Below are positions 54,355 through 64,000 of a DNA stretch of 64,000 nucleotides, piece by piece. Below the pieces are notes generated by a model. The model saw nothing but the letters and a program-made list of their open reading frames with translations. It was not told where the DNA came from and made no database searches. Within the stretch, counting starts at the first letter, position 1. Each line of letters begins with the position of its first letter. Source of the DNA: Myxocyprinus asiaticus (taxonomy: Eukaryota > Chordata > Actinopteri > Cypriniformes > Catostomidae); the NCBI RefSeq assembly GCF_019703515.2, contig NC_059379.1, positions 23,797,880 to 23,861,879 on the forward strand, read 5' to 3'. The position numbers and the translations under genes were made by a program.

Positions 54355-54890
54355 TAGGGTACAACAATGGAGGTAAAGACTGCCTTAATTAAAATTAGCT
54401 TCTTTTTTTTTCTCTTTTTTTTTCTTATCACAAAATATATCAAGATCGGAAAATTCCGATCTTTTTATTGAATATTGATAGATCAACATCATTTGTGTGA
54501 AAAGTAATAACAGAAGGTTGTTTTGATTAGAATTAAGTTTTTAAAAAAGGTGGAGAGAGGACCTTTTACTCCACACTTGGGATAAAAGGCCCCCAAGAGG
54601 TTTATAGTGATGTTGTGTAGATATAGAGACAAAAGATATAGTGCAAAATCTGTAAACCTTTGCAAAGAATTTTGAGACAACAAGATGCTTTTTTTGGAGT
54701 AACAAAGATCATGCTTATCCAAAATAACTACTTCTGCAAACAGTGCACCATTTCTTGTAAATTTTAAACACATTTGGCATTTCATCACATCTCAAGTATT
54801 CTATAAACAAATGAATCTCCATTGTGATTGGATCAGTCAATGTAAGTCTAACTTAAGAAAAGCAATGGTGGCCTTTAGCCCCTTCAACCA
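54355..54890. mobile_element. Second element of the GTAGGGTACAA family
   Basis: Begins agtagggtacaacaatggag and contains tccacacttgggataaaagg (54571). It ends near aatggtggcctttagcccct, inverted with respect to the start. It shares terminal and internal words with 51418-52380. It is followed directly by a piece starting cagggacggattaacgcacg that resembles a hAT terminus. Confidence 0.45.
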
Positions 54891-54988
54891 GGGACGGATT
54901 AACGCACGGGCCTACAGGGCATTTGCCCAGGGCTTCCGACCAGCAGAGAGCCCTGACTATCTGCAGAAACTTCACATTACACAGAATA

Positions 54989-54989
<1 letters not shown>

Positions 54990-55051
<62 letters not shown>

Positions 55052-55075
55052 ATTATTATTATTATTTACAAATAA
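54990..55075. repeat. Microsatellites (TA)n and (TTA)n
   Basis: A TA run at about 54997-55047 followed by TTA repeats to about 55065. The Tyr/Ile open frame crossing it is an artefact. Confidence 0.9.
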
Positions 55076-55237
55076 TTATTATTTTACAGTAACAGAGCAA
55101 TGTTGAACACTTTGTCATAATATTTTTTTTTTTGCAATTGTTTTTAATTAATAAAATAATAATAAATAGGCCTTATGCTGCTTAGTCAGAGCCCTCTTGC
55201 TTAGTGGTGAGGGGAAATAATTGCATTATACGAGCAT

Positions 55238-56166
55238 TAAAGTGTCAGTTTACCTAAAAAAGAAAAGTCTCTTATTATTTACTCACCCTCACGATATCCC
55301 AGGTGTGTATGACTTTCTTTATTCAGCAGAACACATTTGTAGAAAAACAGAAAAATATCTTAGCTCAGTAGGTCCTTAAAATGCAAGTGAATGGAGATTT
55401 ATCTTTTGAAGGTCCAAAAATCTCAGTCAGTCAGCATAAACATCATCGATACAACTCCAGCGGTTAAATGAATGTCTTCTAAAGTGATATGATCATGTTT
55501 GGTGCGAAAAGTTCAATATTTAAGTACTTTTGAACTCTAAATCATCACTTCTGGTAAGCTTCACGAGAGGGTTGAGATCACGCGGTCTTTCGTGCGACGT
55601 ATTACCGTTGCCATGATACAGACGTAACCTCACATTCTCCACTCAGTTGAGACATCAAGGATGAGCACAAAAACACACTATTGTGAATAAAGTAACAGAT
55701 AAGTACAGATCTAAACCAAAATCAACGAAACTTCTGTACAGTGTTCCTCCTTCTCACTTGTAAACAGCGCTGCTCTTCCGGCTGTGACACACTTGTTTCA
55801 GTTCTCACGTGTTTCAAATGCCAGTGCAATTATGTCACACGTGCATACTGCTCCTGACCGGAAGCATGATTTAGAGTTAAAAAAAAGTACTTAACTTTTT
55901 ATTTTTTTCACACCAAAAGTGATCGTATTGCTTTAGAACACATTAATTTAACCGAGTCGTATGGATGCTGTTTATGCTGACTCTCTGTGATTTTTGGAGC
56001 TTTAAAAATCGGATCAACATCCATTTTAAAGACCTACTGAGCTGAGGTATTTTTCTAATTTTCTTCAAATGTGTTCTGGTGAAGAACGAAATTCATACAC
56101 ACCTGTGATATCATTAGGGTGAGTAAATGATGAGAGAATTTTCATTTTTGGGTCAACTAAACCTTT
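55238..56166. mobile_element. Large Angel-like palindromic MITE
   Basis: The left end taaagtgtcagtttacctaa and the right end gggtcaactaaacctttaag are inverted relatives. The arms (tgcaagtgaatggagattta with ccattttaaagacctactga, and so on) pair over about 300 bp around a spacer of about 330 bp (55560-55890), larger than in the other copies. Confidence 0.75.
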
Positions 56167-56784
56167 AAGCAACACATTTATTTTCAAAGTAAACAAAATG
56201 AATAGAAAACCAACAACCAAGTGGATTTAAAGGAAAATAAGTAGTTGCTTCTGTAGTTGCTATACAAAGCGAACTGGTGAGAGAACCAAACATTAATGAC
56301 GCTGTGGAAGACTTTTCTTGAAGGAAAGCAATAAAGAGACCCATCACATAAGCTAAGGTAAGAACACTGTTAATTTCTCTGAGCTTATTGACATGTTGCT
56401 AGTGTTTATTGTATTGTCTTATGATAGGACAATCTGGAGAGGCTTTAAATCTGTAGTGGATATTGATAATAAATGTAATAGTACATAAGCCTGTTTGTTG
56501 TGTTATCTTTAAAATACAGTGTGATGTGTAGCCTACTGTTTGGCCCGTCACGTATTAGCGCTATTCAGTTCTGTTTAAAGGGCATTCCACATGTAAACAA
56601 TGCTGTAGTAAACGTGCTGCAACCGGTAGATCTTTGACATCCATTCATCAACATTACACTAGAAAAACGTTGCAACGTGATAAAGATCGCTCTTATTATA
56701 TTATAATTAACAATTTCTACACTGCATGTGCACGACAGCAGCTTTAAGATAAGTGGGAGAGATTTTTACCCCAAATAGAAAAGT

Positions 56785-57184
56785 CCTTTTTTCACTCTAA
56801 GTCTCCACTTTCACTTTCACTTTTACATCTAAAAGTCACATGTGGTGCCTGTTTAGTTTCACTTTCACATCTGAAAGTGAAAGTTAAAGTGGAGATTTAG
56901 GGTAAAAAAGGACTTAAATATTGTTCTCTTTTTCACCCACACCTTCTGAAGGTATGGATTTAAACACGGGAGTCTTATGGATTACTTGTTTCCTTTATGT
57001 GATTTTTGGAGCTGCAAAGGTCTGATCACCATTCATTTACATTGTATGGACCTACAGATCTGAGATATTCTTCTAAAAATCTTTATTTGTGTTTTGCTGA
57101 AGAAAGAAATTCATACACATCTGGGATGGCATGGGGGTGAGTAAATGATGAGAGAATTTTCATTTTTGGGTGAACTGTCCCTTT
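56785..57184. mobile_element. Angel-like MITE, left arm truncated
   Basis: Starts in the middle of the palindrome (aaaagtccttttttcactct) and keeps a full right arm to gggtgaactgtccctttaat. A central fold-back, actttcacatctgaaagtga with tcactttcacttttacatct, is well preserved. Confidence 0.75.
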
Positions 57185-60100
57185 AATTATTTTATTATGA
57201 GCTAACATGAACCATGTCATACAACAGTCAGAGCCTGAACATTTCCAAATAGCCCAATTGTAGCTGTGCTATAGCACAAACACAAGGTTTTATGGTTGCC
57301 TGATTCTCTGTCTGGTCATTGTTATTAGCCAGTTTAGATGATTGGACTACCAGCGAGTGGGGTGTTATTGACCTGGTAGACCATCTTAGTTAAGCTGGTT
57401 AGGGCTGATAGACCCACTCTGACCAGTAACAAACCAGCTACCATGTTCCAAAAAAGAGCTTGACCATAAGTTGATATGACCTTTTTTTTTTCTCAAGGTA
57501 CATAGTTTTATAACTTTTTATCACCAAAGATGTTTTTTAAAGCATTTAAATGGAAGAAAACATATTTGCTAAAAAGTTTAAAACGCTGTCCTAATTTTTC
57601 TGACAAAAAAAATAAAAAGCAGTTCCAGTGTTCAGAAATTATCACATAATTATCACATTAAAATTGTATTAAATATTGTTTTGATAAATTTATATCGAGG
57701 AGTGTTCTAAGGCTGGTCAGTGGGCACCAATATTCATTGAAAATTATATGTTTCATTTTTTCCACTTTGGAGTTTTTTTTCTAGGTATCATACGCTGCAA
57801 CTGAACAACATTAATTGATTACAAAATTAAAATAAATAAATAAAATAAAATTCTATGTATAAGACCATTTGCTGAATCTCTCATTTTATTGCACCAAAAC
57901 CAGGGGAAAACTGACACAAAAATTCCCATTAAGAGACAAAATAAAGTACTGTAGCAACAACAAAAAGACACTGTATTCCTCTGTAAATGTGAAAATACTA
58001 ACTGTACAAATAAAGGAAACATCAAAACAATGTACAAAATACTTGCCCAGCAGCAGCCATCCCCTCACTATAAATTCTAATGTCGCCATGATATAATAAA
58101 CCACATTTATTCTGCTGATTACTCTGTTATCTACATAACCGAGTATTCAAGTATTTCTATAATTGCACAGGCACTGGATTCACATAGTATTTACACAACT
58201 TTTTCAGCAGTTATACAAATGTGATTTGTAGCACAGCAAAGAATGCTGAGAGCTTTACATAAACGCCCAAACTCTCCCCACACTGAACTAAAAAGACACT
58301 TAATGTTATAATGTACATGCAATGTCTATACATACACTGGAGTATACAGTATATACTGTACAAAATAATTCTAAAAAAATATCTCAATCAGCAAAACAAA
58401 CATGATCTTTGTGCTACTGCCTATGACTCTGGGCTACTATAAATCAATTCATTGTTTTTTACAAACAGATCAGCAATTCTAAATGGATAAAAGTATCCAT
58501 TGTAAAGTTTGTGGCCAATTAAATTAGCTGATTCGTGTTTTTCTAATGTGATTGAAAGATTTAGAAAAGGTATAGACTGCTGTATTAGCATATGTATAGG
58601 ACTAGAGATGGGTATACCAGCATTTAGACCTATGGAGCATCAGTCACATACTCCTCTGAGCACATTAAAACATATTTTGTTTTAGTGTCAGTTTAATAGC
58701 ATGACAATTTTACAATGATCCATACTGTAGGTTTATACATAATCAGCATCACTGTGCCCCTTTAAAGTAAAAATTTTGGGGTCAAATGTGGTAGAAATGC
58801 AGCAATCACACTGTTAACAATGTTGATTATTGATGTTTGAATATCGTTTTTTTTAATTTTTTTAATTTTTTATTTTTTTTACTACATTTGATGTGCTAGT
58901 AAAGAGATTAGACTAAGCCAGAATTATGCAAGTTGTTAAATGTTTAGGATGTTTTTCTGAAATCCAATAAACTGTCAATATTTTTTATACATACTACACA
59001 TCGTCACTTATCTACTTGCTAGCACAAATACTGCAACTCGTTTAATGTACTACGCTGAATCTACCTCTTTGATTTCATGTATAGAAATGAAAATGGTATG
59101 ACTGACATGTTGAAAAATGAATATGAAACTCAATAAATAAGCTCTGATCATCTATAACATGGCAGACGGGTAGTATATTTTCTGGAGATAACTCACCCTT
59201 CACTCAAAGCTTTTTGTCCTTAATAAGGTACAGTAAAGTAAAATGAATTGATTTTTGAATGCACAGTTCCTCATTTTCCTCCTTGCTATGGAGAGAGTCA
59301 AAATACCTCATTTTATGCAAAAACATGAATGTCCACATATATTCAGATGTCATTCAAATGTACAGCGGCAAAAACGTTTGGGAATCTGTCATTCCTCATT
59401 AGTTTGACCTGATATGTGAGTAAAAGGTTATCTTCTGTTGCTGCAAATACTGAACCTTCAGCCAAACATTCACTGTAACAGTTGATCTGTCCTGCACATC
59501 AGTTTTTTCTTTTTTTTTTTTTTTTTTTGATACCACTCGTTAATCTCTAAAGTTTAAATAAAATGACAGCAACTACTGAACCAATGATGTTCAAGCATTT
59601 TGCATGTATTTATTTTGATCCTTTAACAGTGGTTCTAAACTGGTTTTGCTTCAGGACCCAGATTTGACATTAGACATCAAGTAGGGACTTATCATAGGCA
59701 AAATTGTAGAAAGGTAACAAAAATATCCTTAAAATCAAACATTGAAAGTAATTAATGTTAGGCCTACCAAGAACTGCAAAAGCCAAAGCAGTAAGTACAA
59801 TTATTAACATGATGTGGGTTGAATAGGAACATTTATAATTTGGTAAATTTGGTTAAAACAACATTATAACCTGTGCAAATCAATGGGGCACTTGTGGAAG
59901 TGAGTCAGTTAGGATTTATTATTGTTATAGAATTTATTTCACTATTTGGATTTAGATTTGCTTTCTCCCTGCTGTTTGTGAACCAGAACAGGTCTGTAAC
60001 CCATTTTTTGGGTTGCTACCCTCCAGTTGAAAACCACTGCTTTATAACACTTGTTATGACCTACAGTATGAAGATCAGTTTACATTTAAGATTAAATTAA

Positions 60101-60312
60101 TGCAGGACTGCAGATCACATTCTCTCAAACTTTCTCTTTCAACTGTGTATCTTTATTTAAACACATGGTCCATTGGTTGAGGAATGAGTCTTTGGAATTC
60201 ACTGAATTCAGAGTTTATCAACAAGAGCATCTCTTGCAAGACGTTCATGGTCTATAGAGCTGTGGTGGGACTTCAAAGGACCCAACAGGGCCACCTAATC
60301 AGTCTGTGCCCA
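57185..60312. other. Downstream region of fam20c, no further gene recognised
   Basis: This region is 3' of fam20c (minus strand). Two candidate minus-strand AATAAA signals are visible, a proximal one at 60152-60157 and a distal one at 57885-57890. The 3'UTR may therefore be about 0.16 kb or up to 2.4 kb. Between them the sequence is mostly non-repetitive. No coding exon was recognised. Confidence 0.4.
60152..60157 (-). terminator. fam20c proximal polyadenylation signal (candidate)
   Basis: On the minus strand AATAAA within TTTAAATAAAGATACAC, 155 bp beyond the fam20c stop codon. A distal alternative, GCAATAAAATGAG, is at 57885-57890. Confidence 0.4.

Positions 60313-64000
<3,688 letters not shown>

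Overview
The window looks like nuclear DNA from a teleost fish, very probably a cyprinid (carp, goldfish or zebrafish relative). The evidence is vertebrate-type split genes with GT-AG introns, many Tc1-like transposons, numerous palindromic 'Angel-like' MITEs, a tRNA-derived SINE, L2/Rex1-type LINE pieces and abundant microsatellites. I saw no prokaryotic or viral gene organisation.

Four protein-coding host genes can be assembled exon by exon, and all junctions keep frame. (1) atpaf2 (+, 5841-9100, 8 exons, 290 aa) is the mitochondrial F1-ATPase assembly factor ATP12. (2) tom1l2 (+, 19773-37135, 15 exons, 525 aa) is a VHS/GAT endosomal adaptor; its probable 3'UTR of about 3.9 kb reaches a poly(A) signal at 41029. 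(3) foxl3 (-, 52788-49898, 3 exons, 230 aa) is a forkhead factor known in medaka as a germ-cell sex switch. (4) fam20c (-, from beyond the right edge down to 60313, last five coding exons) is a secretory-pathway protein kinase. By general knowledge, atpaf2 and tom1l2 are neighbours at human 17p11.2 (with DRC3 between them), and FOXL3 and FAM20C are neighbours at 7p22.3. The window therefore joins two syntenic pairs, and no drc3 exon was recognised between the first pair.

The rest is largely mobile DNA. At least six Tc1/mariner lineages are present. One (13011-14589) is intact: about 200-bp near-identical inverted repeats, TA target duplication, and an uninterrupted DD34E transposase. Others are broken by frameshifts, stops or internal deletions. 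Introns of tom1l2 hold nested stacks (LINE inside a Tc1-type MITE inside an Angel-like palindrome that also took a retroelement-like insertion; a SINE inside a hAT-like element). A 2.3-kb minisatellite of roughly sixty 39-bp or 24-bp units (16803-19095) sits about 0.7 kb upstream of the tom1l2 start codon and ends in an inverted unit.

No prokaryotic-style system or clearly new protein family was found. The most notable items are the intact transposon, the minisatellite next to the tom1l2 promoter, a long fold-back hairpin in the tom1l2 3'UTR, a MITE ending about 20 bp from a foxl3 splice donor, and a possible divergent first exon upstream of foxl3.
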